A DNA stretch of 64,000 nt from Hungatella sp. UBA4396 (GTDB lineage: Bacteria; Bacillota; Clostridia; Lachnospirales; Lachnospiraceae). Shown here in pieces: positions 24,910 through 32,351 of the stretch. The position numbers and the translations under genes were made by a program. Positions within the stretch are counted from its first letter, which is position 1. The number at the start of each line of letters is the position of its first letter. Under the pieces are notes generated by a model that was given only the letters and a program-made list of their open reading frames with translations, did not search any database and was not told the origin of the DNA. The stretch lies in assembly GCA_002389905.1 (NCBI GenBank), contig DGRE01000024.1, forward strand, positions 1 to 64,000, written 5' to 3'.

Positions 24910-25539
24910 CTAATCCCTCCTTTTTTTATAATAATTCCCCGACAGGAAATCATCAACGATTTCAGGTGCTACTTCTTGCAAACGGATATTTCCCAGGTTA
25001 GCTAAAATATTCATTTTGCAAACATTCTCCGTAATTTCCAGCGCAGACTGGCATTCAGCCAAATCCTGATCATAAACCAGCACGCCGTGATTTTTCATTA
25101 AAATGACACTGGTTTGTTCACAGGCCTCCCGGACGGATGCTGCTAATTGTATACTGCCGGCGTGGTGATAAGGAATTACAGCAACTGTATTATTATAGTA
25201 CATAGATTCAATAAACAGGTGGGGTTTAAGCTCTATTTCAGAACACGCACACATTGTAGAATAAAATGGCGAAGTATGAACAATTGCATGAACGTCCGGC
25301 CTGGCCTTATATACTTCCAAATGCATACCGGTTTCTTTCGACGGCTTTTTGTTTCCTTCCAAAATCTTTCCTGATAAGTCACAGATAATGATATCATCTT
25401 CTTTTAAATCTCCAATTACCGTACCGCTTGCAGTAATGTAAATTTTATCATTGAACCTGACACTGATATTACCGGAAGTCCCCCACGTCAAATTTTTTTC
25501 CATAATCCATCGCCCAGTTTTTATGATTGCTTCTTTCAT
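24910..25539 (-). CDS. Class II aldolase/adducin-family protein (OtnC-like) with altered HxH motif
   Basis: 209 residues. LTWGTSGNISVRFND (~residues 17-31), SGTVIGDLKEDDII and the catalytic Glu region PSKETGMHLEVYKARPDV are standard for the fuculose-aldolase/OtnC family, as is the late zinc His in LMKNHGVLVYD. The usual HxH zinc pair reads IVHTSPFYS, so the second ligand is Ser; extra His occur in PYHHAGS. OtnC-type enzymes decarboxylate 3-oxo-tetronate 4-phosphate to dihydroxyacetone phosphate. The start at 25539 (GGAGG four to five bases upstream) fits family length. Sits between the dehydrogenase and the kinase genes. Confidence 0.82.
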   Translation of the reverse strand: MKEAIIKTGRWIMEKNLTWGTSGNISVRFNDKIYITASGTVIGDLKEDDIIICDLSGKILEGNKKPSKETGMHLEVYKARPDVHAIVHTSPFYSTMCACSEIELKPHLFIESMYYNNTVAVIPYHHAGSIQLAASVREACEQTSVILMKNHGVLVYDQDLAECQSALEITENVCKMNILANLGNIRLQEVAPEIVDDFLSGNYYKKRRD

Positions 25540-25598
25540 CTTCCCTCCAACATCAACAGGCAGCGGACACATCCATCCGCCGCCATAGTTATTCAAAA

Positions 25599-26666
25599 TC
25601 ATCCAACAATTCGTTTTACTACTGCATCTGTGAAACCAGTTGTACTCTCGCTGCCGCCCATGTCTGGTGTCAGAATTCCATCTTCCATGGTAGAAAGAAT
25701 TGCTTTCTGCATTGTATCTGCAGCTTCTGCAAACACCTTGTCATTTCTATTTACTGAAAGCCACTCAAACATCATAACTGCCGATAACATAAGTCCAACC
25801 GGATTGGCGATATTTTTACCGGCAATATCAGGGGCTGAACCATGTGCCGCCTGCGCCATGCATTGTGTTGCATTGGTATTAATTGCCGGGCCCAATCCCA
25901 GACTGCCAGTCAATTCACCGGCCAAATCAGATAAAATATCTCCAAATAAATTTGTTGCTACAATTACATCAAAATCCTTTAAACGCCTAACCATATGAAC
26001 AGTCATTGCATCAATATGAAAATCATCAATTTTTACTTCCGGATAATACTTTGCACCGATCTCACAAATAACTGAGCGGAACAGTCCATAAGACCACTGA
26101 ATTACATTTGCTTTATGTACAATGGTCAGATGTTTTTTTCTCTTCAGGGCCAGCTTAAACGCTTCATGGGCCACACGTTCCGTTGCTTGTCTGGTAAAAA
26201 CACAATTAAGAATTACCATGTCCGGATTCGGCATAAACTCGCCCCACCCCCGATACATGTTCCTGTCAGGCAAACTGCCTTCTGAATTTTCTCTGACAAC
26301 AATCACATCTGCTTCACCTACCCGGCTGTTTACTCCAGGATAAGTTTTTGCCGGTCTTACATTGGAAAACAGGTCAAAATAATGTCTCATGGTGCCACTT
26401 GGATTTGCACGGCTAAAATGGGGTTCCGGGTATGAAGCTGAGTCATGGGGGGCAAAAACCCAAGCGTCACAAGTTTTGAGTCCTTCTTTTGTCACTTCTG
26501 GAACCGGATCGTTATACTCTTTAATCCCTTCCCAGCCCATTGGATATACCGGGAATTCGACCGATAAATTATGCTTTTTAACTGCTGCTTTCATAACTAC
26601 TTCTGTTGCTTTTGTAATCTCAGGACCAATTCCATCTCCATAAAGTAAACCAATCTTATAATCCAT
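25599..26666 (-). CDS. Isopropylmalate/tartrate/D-malate dehydrogenase-family protein
   Basis: 355 residues, close to the length of 3-isopropylmalate and tartrate/D-malate dehydrogenases. KIGLLYGDGIGPEIT begins the fold, RPAKTYPGV and VVRENSEGS are substrate-side segments, ATNLFGDILSDLAGELTGSLGLGPA holds the metal-binding Asp cluster, and HGSAPDIAGKNIANPVGLMLSAVMM is the cofactor loop; the Asp of PDIAG and absence of the NADP-type Lys/Tyr pattern suggest NAD. There is no leuCD nearby, so leucine synthesis is unlikely; oxidation of a C4-C6 2-hydroxy acid feeding the aldolase/kinase pair is inferred. Start at 26666 with AAAGGAG ten bases upstream. Confidence 0.86.
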   Translation of the reverse strand: MDYKIGLLYGDGIGPEITKATEVVMKAAVKKHNLSVEFPVYPMGWEGIKEYNDPVPEVTKEGLKTCDAWVFAPHDSASYPEPHFSRANPSGTMRHYFDLFSNVRPAKTYPGVNSRVGEADVIVVRENSEGSLPDRNMYRGWGEFMPNPDMVILNCVFTRQATERVAHEAFKLALKRKKHLTIVHKANVIQWSYGLFRSVICEIGAKYYPEVKIDDFHIDAMTVHMVRRLKDFDVIVATNLFGDILSDLAGELTGSLGLGPAINTNATQCMAQAAHGSAPDIAGKNIANPVGLMLSAVMMFEWLSVNRNDKVFAEAADTMQKAILSTMEDGILTPDMGGSESTTGFTDAVVKRIVG

Positions 26667-26777
26667 AACTATATAACTCCTTTCCAACGCCTTATGTAAT
26701 TTGTTTCTTGTAAGAACATCATACTGAAAAGAGTCATAGAAGTAAAATGCTTATTAAGGCATCCAGTACATGGTTTA

Positions 26778-27680
26778 TCACTCATGCAAAAAACTTTTTT
26801 TTAACAATTCAATAAAAAAACGCTGGGAACTTGTCAATCCTTCCCGACAACCAAAAATTGCACCGATGTCCCAAAACACACCTTCTTTCGACAACGAATA
26901 CAAATTGGGCTTTTCCATTGGTGAAGAAAGAAGAATCGTTGATTCAGGAACAATCGTCAAACCCATCCCTGTTGTAGACAATCGATAAGCAGTCTCATTG
27001 CTGGTTGTTTCAAAGACAGATAAAGGTTTTACTCTCGCTTTCATAAACAGAACTTCGATAGCCGTCCGAATGCCATGTCCCTTTTTCAGCAGCAGATAAT
27101 CATGGCAAGAACAATTGGTCAACTCAATATAATTACGGTTGCCATCCTTTACACCTTTCTCTAACGGATGTCCTGATACAAGAACCAATTCCTCCCTGCA
27201 AACAACCTCTGAATGCAGTTTTTCACTGGTAACAGGTAATGGCAGAATTCCTAAATCACATTTTCCATTTAAAACCTGTTCTTCAATAACTGATGATTTG
27301 GCTTCTACCGTTTTAATCTCTATGGACGGATACTTCTTCTTAAATTCCGGTAAAATGTAAGGTAAAAAAAAGGCTGCTCTGGCATTAGATATCCCAACAG
27401 TCAGATGGCCCTTTTTTTCATTGATGATATCCTTTACATCCTGCTTTAATTTTTCATTCAATGAAAGGACTGTTTTAGCCGTATCAACATAAGTTTCCCC
27501 AACGGCAGTCAAAGAAATGGGAATTGTATTCCGATTAAATATTTTTGCACCCAAATCTTCTTCTATTTTCGCAATATAATGGCTTAACGATGATTGGGTT
27601 ATATATAATTCATTAGCTGCTTTCGTAATACTCTTGAGCTCTGCCACTTTAACAATATATTGGTATTGTCTGAAACCCAC
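26778..27680 (-). CDS. LysR-family transcriptional regulator
   Basis: 300 residues from a GTG (GGGAG five bases upstream): FRQYQYIVKVAELKSITKAANELYITQSSLSHYIAKIEEDLGAKIFNRN is the winged HTH, followed by an effector domain (TVGISNARAAFFLPYILPEFKKKYP). It lies between the PrpF gene and the dehydrogenase-aldolase-kinase unit, which it probably regulates. It belongs with the LysR at 28996-29901 (same KAANxLYIxQ, ..FFLPxxxPxFK pattern) and differs from the two at 12000-16368. Confidence 0.92.
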   Translation of the reverse strand: MGFRQYQYIVKVAELKSITKAANELYITQSSLSHYIAKIEEDLGAKIFNRNTIPISLTAVGETYVDTAKTVLSLNEKLKQDVKDIINEKKGHLTVGISNARAAFFLPYILPEFKKKYPSIEIKTVEAKSSVIEEQVLNGKCDLGILPLPVTSEKLHSEVVCREELVLVSGHPLEKGVKDGNRNYIELTNCSCHDYLLLKKGHGIRTAIEVLFMKARVKPLSVFETTSNETAYRLSTTGMGLTIVPESTILLSSPMEKPNLYSLSKEGVFWDIGAIFGCREGLTSSQRFFIELLKKSFLHE

Positions 27681-27748
27681 TTTATCTCCCTTTCCAAAGC
27701 CAAACAGGGAATAAGGAGAGATATCCACCTTATTCCCGGATTTGGCAA

Positions 27749-28888
27749 TTACTCTCTTATATAAACAGTTCCGTCCATAATCCGCCGCGCAGTTCTCTGA
27801 ACACCTACTCCAGGCAGTTCCATCGTTCCATTTTCCAATCTCAAATCAGGCACCATTGTCATGATTCCGCTGGGATGTCCGATCCGAACCAGACCCTTTT
27901 GGCCGTCCTTACCCAATATTTTCTGTACAACAGAACCTTCCATGGCAGCTGCCACACTGATTGCACTGGCAGATGTAAGAGGGCAGGCCTTATGACATTT
28001 GAATACCGAAATAACCCTTGCACACACATCCATGTCAGATTCTTTTACTTCAGCACCTGTAATATCAATATACGACTGCGGACTTGTTACAAATCCAACC
28101 TTCGGAACAGCCGGACTATTTTTAGAAGCATCCTCTAAGTCTTTTGCAAACCCCATCAGACAAGCTGCCGCTCCGCGAATCTTTTCCAGCAGATCACTGA
28201 CTTCTTTATTATTGTTCACATCTTCGGGCAGCTCGGTTCCAGACATACCGATATCAGCAGCATTTACCAATACCATTGGATTGGATACATCTAAAATTGA
28301 CACCTCCAGTTGTCCAACCCCAGGTATATCAAGGATTTCCGATACCTTTCCAGTGGGCAGAAGAGCACCTGTTTTGGCACCAGCCGGATTTAAAAAGTTA
28401 ACATTTAATTCAGCCGCCGTACCATCAACTCCAGCAATTTCACAATCACCTTCTTGAGCAAAACTTTTTGTCTCCGGATCGATGGGCACAGTAACGTTTA
28501 TATATTTGTCAGTATTCTTATTCTTCATTCTGACCGTTGTTATTGGCTCAGTAATCTCAAGTAACTTCTCTTCTACTGCAAATGGGCCAACGGCCGCAGT
28601 CATATTACCGCAGTTGGATTTATAATCAATCTGCTCTTTTCCAACAATCACCTGCCCAACCAGATACTCTACGTCAACATCCGGCTCTTCACTTTTCCAG
28701 ACAATAACAATTTTATTATTTGAAGATACAGTTCCGCCTAAACCATCAATTTGTTTAGGGTCCGGACTACCCATAACCTGTAAAAAGATTTTATCCCATT
28801 CCTCCCGATTTTCTGGCAAATCCTCTCTGAGGAGCATACACCCCTTGCTTGTCCCGCCACGCATGAACACAGTTTTAAATGCTCTCAT
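27749..28888 (-). CDS. prpF: PrpF-family protein (aconitate isomerase / 4-oxalomesaconate tautomerase-like)
   Basis: 379 residues. FKTVFMRGGTSKGCMLLREDLP is the canonical PrpF/DUF453 start, with the catalytic Cys region YKSNCGNMTAAVGPFA (~residues 90-105), Lys in KTGALLPTGK, and the C-terminal RIGHPSGIMTMV. Characterised members isomerise 2-methylaconitate, trans-aconitate or 4-oxalomesaconate (GalD/LigU). In this cluster it would pair with an aconitase-type hydratase and an RraA-type aldolase. The ATG at 28888 has AAAGG nine bases upstream; the earlier GTG is too close to it. An operator-like box lies at 28953-28969. Confidence 0.9.
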   Translation of the reverse strand: MRAFKTVFMRGGTSKGCMLLREDLPENREEWDKIFLQVMGSPDPKQIDGLGGTVSSNNKIVIVWKSEEPDVDVEYLVGQVIVGKEQIDYKSNCGNMTAAVGPFAVEEKLLEITEPITTVRMKNKNTDKYINVTVPIDPETKSFAQEGDCEIAGVDGTAAELNVNFLNPAGAKTGALLPTGKVSEILDIPGVGQLEVSILDVSNPMVLVNAADIGMSGTELPEDVNNNKEVSDLLEKIRGAAACLMGFAKDLEDASKNSPAVPKVGFVTSPQSYIDITGAEVKESDMDVCARVISVFKCHKACPLTSASAISVAAAMEGSVVQKILGKDGQKGLVRIGHPSGIMTMVPDLRLENGTMELPGVGVQRTARRIMDGTVYIRE

Positions 28889-28952
28889 AAGCTCCACCCT
28901 TTCTTTTTATTTTATAATACCAGAAACTTTTTGAAAGGAAAAATAGTTAGTT

Positions 28953-28969
28953 GGAATAACTCCATAACT
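28953..28969 (-). promoter_or_regulatory. Operator-like 17-bp box upstream of prpF
   Basis: Plus-strand GGAATAACTCCATAACT, centred about 53-54 bases upstream of the start predicted from the minus-strand TATTAT at 28919-28914. Eleven of 17 positions are identical in this box and those at 22786 and 31377. Confidence 0.55.
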
Positions 28970-28995
28970 TTTTATACAAACCAGCCGATTCCAAA

Positions 28996-29901
28996 TTACT
29001 TTTTAAATGCCTCAACAGCAATATCCAAAAAAGCCCGCTCCACTTCACCCAGATATCCAGCTTTTCGATAAACGGCAAAAATCTGCCATTCTACAGTATG
29101 TGAAGAAAGATGATAGCAATCCACATCATGCTCCATATTTAGCATAGTTAATGTAATCTCCGGAACTACTGCCACCCCAACCCCTTTGGCAGCTAATCGG
29201 CATGTTAACATATTACTATTTGTTTCTAAAACAATATTAGGTCTTATATTTTTATTTCTTAACAGAACCTCTACACTCTTTCTTAAGGAATGTCCCTCTT
29301 TTAGAGTCAGCAATGGCAATTCTCCAATTCTATCCCAATCAAAAATCTTATTTTCCACATCTAATAAATAAGATTGATCCAGATATCCTTTTTCCGTAAC
29401 CAATACCAGCTCTTCTCTTAAAATTTCAACCTGCTCCAAATCTTTTTGTTCCTCCCACATTGGCAGGAAAAAAAATTCAAGTTCACCATCTCGAAGAGAC
29501 TGAACTAATTGATCTCCCGGAGCCGTCATCACTTCAACCTGAATTCCCGGAAACAGATGTTTAAACCTCGGCAAAATTTCGGGCAGCATATTCACCGCCC
29601 TTTCATTTGGAAACCCAACCCTTAATCTTCCGTAGAATTGATTAGAAAGATCTCTGAACTTCTTTTTCATATTATCGATTTCCATCAAAATGCTTTTCAA
29701 ATGCGTCAGGTATTGTTCCCCTGCATATGTTAATACCAACGGCTGCAGGGTACGGTCAAAAAGCTGAACACCTAATTCTTCTTCTAAACGGCTGATATAT
29801 TTACTTAATGCTGGCTGACTAATGTATAATTTATTTGCAGCTTTCGTAATACTACCGCACTCTGCAACCGTTTTAATATACTCAAAATTATGTTTATTCA
29901 T
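28996..29901 (-). CDS. LysR-family transcriptional regulator
   Basis: 301 residues. MNKHNFEYIKTVAECGSITKAANKLYISQPALSKYISRLEEELGVQLFDRT is a strong LysR HTH; the effector domain follows (LRVGFPNERAVNMLPEILPRF). It lies between the 2-hydroxycarboxylate transporter and prpF genes. I infer it binds the shared box found upstream of both and of the hydratase. The start could also be the GTG two codons earlier (29907); spacing to AAAGG/AGGTG does not decide it. Confidence 0.92.
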   Translation of the reverse strand: MNKHNFEYIKTVAECGSITKAANKLYISQPALSKYISRLEEELGVQLFDRTLQPLVLTYAGEQYLTHLKSILMEIDNMKKKFRDLSNQFYGRLRVGFPNERAVNMLPEILPRFKHLFPGIQVEVMTAPGDQLVQSLRDGELEFFFLPMWEEQKDLEQVEILREELVLVTEKGYLDQSYLLDVENKIFDWDRIGELPLLTLKEGHSLRKSVEVLLRNKNIRPNIVLETNSNMLTCRLAAKGVGVAVVPEITLTMLNMEHDVDCYHLSSHTVEWQIFAVYRKAGYLGEVERAFLDIAVEAFKK

Positions 29902-29942
29902 TTTCACCTGACCTTTACATTTCTTTTATATGCAACAGATGA

Positions 29943-29969
29943 AGGATGGGGTCAAGAATTCCCCATCCT
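29943..29969 (-). other. Intercistronic hairpin between the transporter and lysR genes
   Basis: AGGATGGGG pairs with CCCCATCCT across nine bases, 15 bases after the transporter stop. The minus strand downstream is not T-rich, so mRNA stabilisation or partial termination is more likely than full termination. Confidence 0.5.
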
Positions 29970-29983
29970 CTCAAATCTTTTAT

Positions 29984-31282
29984 TTACTTTGCAAAAGCAC
30001 CAAATATGATACTTCCTAAAATCAATACAATTCCGCCGCCTAAACGGGAGGATAACTGTGCATATGCCATCAATGGCATTCTATGAGATGCACCGAGAAC
30101 TGCTAAATCACCGGAACCACCACGATTGGCCATGCACAGTCCAGCTGTAATCGCTGAGTCAATGGGATAAAATCCAACCAGATAACCGACAACTGCCGAA
30201 CCAAGAATTGCACCAATTACTACTGCCAAAGCAATAATTACATTTCCAGGAGTGATTGCCTGTAATAATTCAATAATATTGGTATCTGCTCCAACACCAA
30301 CCATAATAATCAGAATAATGTTATTACTAAAGAAAGACTGCAGCTTCTTTGCCGCTGCCCTTATATTATCCGGAATAATACCAAATCCTGCAGCAAGGGC
30401 TACGAATATAATCATATATGCAAACTGATGGATTGGAGTTCCAAAAACTTCAGGCAGCAACGTCTTTGCAAACAATCTTCCTAATGCATAAAATCCTACC
30501 GCCAGAAAGAAGGCTCCCCCAAGATCTTTCATAGTTGACGTAATCTTCTTATCTTCTGATGCAAAATTCTCACCACTACGAATCAACTGAGTCCCGTCGC
30601 CAGTCCAGGTTGTTTTTGCTTCACCTATTTTATGTAAAATTGCCGCTGTCAAAATCGCAAAAATATTGGCAATGGTCAAAATCGTAATTGCGAATGAATA
30701 ATAACTAGAAGCAGGCTCACCTGTAACGGTTTCATATATCTGGCTCAATGGTACGGCACCCGCACCATTTCCTCCGCCCATAATAGGAAGCATATATTTA
30801 ATAATAATACTGGAAGGATTAATTCCAAATGGAATCCCTGCTATAATTCCGAGAATTGCTGCCCCAATTAATCCACCGAAAATCGCCGGAATATAACCAA
30901 CAAAAGATCGAATCATCAATTTTCTTTCCAAGCTCAAAATTGATCCTACAATAAGGAAAATAATAAAGAATGATAAAAAATCAATCTCATCCATTACTAC
31001 AGCTATTCCGGTCGCATACTCTTCTGGTATGAGATTATAACTGAACAAACATGCCGAAACAAGAAATGTCAAAACTAGTCCGCCACCAATATAACTATTC
31101 CAAAACGGAATACGTTCGCCAATCTCATTACAAACCAGACCAATCGACAACATCAATGCAAAACTACCTGCCAAATCATTTGACAATGCTCCGGTAGAAG
31201 CCGCAAACATAACGATACCGAAAACAACTGCTGCAATCCACCATGGTAACCCAAAGGGTTTAAATTCCTTTACATTTCCCAT
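29984..31282 (-). CDS. 2-hydroxycarboxylate transporter (2HCT) family permease
   Basis: 432 residues, about eleven membrane helices. The family signatures are two re-entrant GG-rich loops, MGGGNGAGAVPLSQIYE (~residues 168-184) and the later CMANRGGSGDLAVLGASHRM (~388-407), as in CitS, CitP and MaeN. Characterised members take up citrate, malate or related 2-hydroxycarboxylates by sodium or proton symport or exchange with the end product. It heads the right half of the cluster, with its own promoter and a LysR-type site at -65/-55. The ATG follows GGAGG by nine bases. Confidence 0.93.
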   Translation of the reverse strand: MGNVKEFKPFGLPWWIAAVVFGIVMFAASTGALSNDLAGSFALMLSIGLVCNEIGERIPFWNSYIGGGLVLTFLVSACLFSYNLIPEEYATGIAVVMDEIDFLSFFIIFLIVGSILSLERKLMIRSFVGYIPAIFGGLIGAAILGIIAGIPFGINPSSIIIKYMLPIMGGGNGAGAVPLSQIYETVTGEPASSYYSFAITILTIANIFAILTAAILHKIGEAKTTWTGDGTQLIRSGENFASEDKKITSTMKDLGGAFFLAVGFYALGRLFAKTLLPEVFGTPIHQFAYMIIFVALAAGFGIIPDNIRAAAKKLQSFFSNNIILIIMVGVGADTNIIELLQAITPGNVIIALAVVIGAILGSAVVGYLVGFYPIDSAITAGLCMANRGGSGDLAVLGASHRMPLMAYAQLSSRLGGGIVLILGSIIFGAFAK

Positions 31283-31336
31283 TCCCCTATACCTCCATTA
31301 AATTATTGAAGAGATTATAACGAATCTCTTAAGAAG

Positions 31337-31365
31337 ATTATAAGTTATTTGGTATGTTTGGTAAA
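31337..31365 (-). promoter_or_regulatory. Promoter of the 2HCT transporter gene
   Basis: Minus strand TTTACC (31365-31360), 17-base spacer, TATAAT (31342-31337). The predicted start is near 31330. Confidence 0.6.
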
Positions 31366-31376
31366 GTGTCTATTAT

Positions 31377-31404
31377 GACATGACTCCATAACCTTTATGT
31401 TATG
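31377..31404 (-). promoter_or_regulatory. LysR-type operator of the 2HCT transporter gene
   Basis: Two overlapping elements. Plus-strand GACATGACTCCATAACC (31377-31393) matches the boxes upstream of prpF and the hydratase. A perfect inverted repeat CATAAC-N6-GTTATG (31387-31404) is centred about 65 bases upstream of the predicted start, the classic position of a LysR recognition site. Confidence 0.6.
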
Positions 31405-31430
31405 AGAATTACAAATCAATGACAAAAACC

Positions 31431-31476
31431 ACAAAAAAGAAGCCTGCCACATCCCAAAGGATATCACAGGCTTCTT
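31431..31476 (-). terminator. Terminator of yceD-rpmF
   Basis: AAGAAGCCTG pairs with CAGGCTTCTT, with an inner ATCC/GGAT stem, followed on the minus strand by TTTTTGTGGTTTTTG. Confidence 0.9.
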
Positions 31477-31531
31477 AAATAAATACATTGTAATTTTACT
31501 GGCCCTTCAAGCGCCGAATGCAGGGTAAAAA

Positions 31532-31711
31532 TTATTCAGCAGGAATAATTTCTTTCTTGTTGTAAGAACCACAAGCCTTGCATACTCTGTGAGGCATCAT
31601 AAGTTCGCCGCACTTGCTGCACTTTACTAAGTTTGGAGCACTCATCTTCCAGTTTGCTCTACGTTTGTCTCTTCGACCTTTAGAAGATTTGTTCTTTGGA
31701 CAGATAGACAT
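31532..31711 (-). CDS. rpmF: 50S ribosomal protein L32
   Basis: 59 residues, too short for most gene callers: MSICPKNKSSKGRRDKRRANWK, then two zinc CxxC pairs (CSKCGELMMPHRVCKACG). This is the standard zinc-containing L32 of the large ribosomal subunit. AGGAGG lies upstream and the yceD stop codon is two bases before its start, the conserved yceD-rpmF pairing. Confidence 0.97.
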   Translation of the reverse strand: MSICPKNKSSKGRRDKRRANWKMSAPNLVKCSKCGELMMPHRVCKACGSYNKKEIIPAE

Positions 31712-31713
31712 GG

Positions 31714-32241
31714 TTACACCTCCTTAAACTTTTTAAAAATATCCTGGATGACTGCCATTCTAGGGTCTGCAGACCTAATATCGCAGTCACAAGTCTCATG
31801 ATTGAGATTTGTTCCACATCTATTACAAATCCCCTTACAGTTTTCACTGCAGAGAACTTTCATAGGCAGGTTCAGTATGAGTTCATCACAAACCAACTGG
31901 TCTACATCCAGATTATAACCATTAACATATGGTTGTTCTTCGAGCTTCTCCATACGTTCCTCTTCCGTCTCATCTAAATCAATGGTGCGGACGATCTCAA
32001 AGTCCAGATCAACAGGCACAGGTTCAAGACAACGGTCACATGGAAAAGTGAGAGAAAGCTTGGCCTTCCCTTCAACCTCCAGTTTCCTGCCTCCCAGGTT
32101 CATGATCCGCAGCACGACTGGTTCTGCCGATACTACTTCATACTCTCCGCCCGGTCCGTGATAAGCCTTCATCTCAATATGAGGAGTGTAGGTCTTCTCT
32201 TTTCCCTCCAGGGTAAACAACTCGGTTAAATTAATAAGCAT
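31714..32241 (-). CDS. yceD: YceD/DUF177-family protein (23S rRNA accumulation)
   Basis: 175 residues ending with the family signature of clustered Cys, VLCSENCKGICNRCGTNLNHETCDC (given here in two overlapping parts: CSENCKGICNRCG and TNLNHETCDC). YceD proteins are encoded ahead of rpmF and affect 23S rRNA levels. CDRCLEPVPVDLDFE in the middle adds a further CxxC. It is preceded by a near-perfect promoter and coupled to rpmF. Confidence 0.92.
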   Translation of the reverse strand: MLINLTELFTLEGKEKTYTPHIEMKAYHGPGGEYEVVSAEPVVLRIMNLGGRKLEVEGKAKLSLTFPCDRCLEPVPVDLDFEIVRTIDLDETEEERMEKLEEQPYVNGYNLDVDQLVCDELILNLPMKVLCSENCKGICNRCGTNLNHETCDCDIRSADPRMAVIQDIFKKFKEV

Positions 32242-32268
32242 ATTAGTCTCCTAATACGCACCTATGCT

Positions 32269-32297
32269 ATTATACATAGGGGCGCACTATTTGTCAA
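32269..32297 (-). promoter_or_regulatory. Promoter of yceD-rpmF
   Basis: Minus strand TTGACA (32297-32292), 17-base spacer, TATAAT (32274-32269): a perfect sigma-A consensus. Confidence 0.9.
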
Positions 32298-32351
32298 CAA
32301 ATATTTCCATATTTATTCACAGTTAAATACAGTATGTCACATTGTCTGCAA

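Noticed and set aside
26667..26777. A fourth copy of the 17-bp box upstream of the isopropylmalate-type dehydrogenase gene
   Set aside because: GAAAAGAGTCATAGAAG resembles it only with a one-base gap and several mismatches, and its position relative to the -10 differs.
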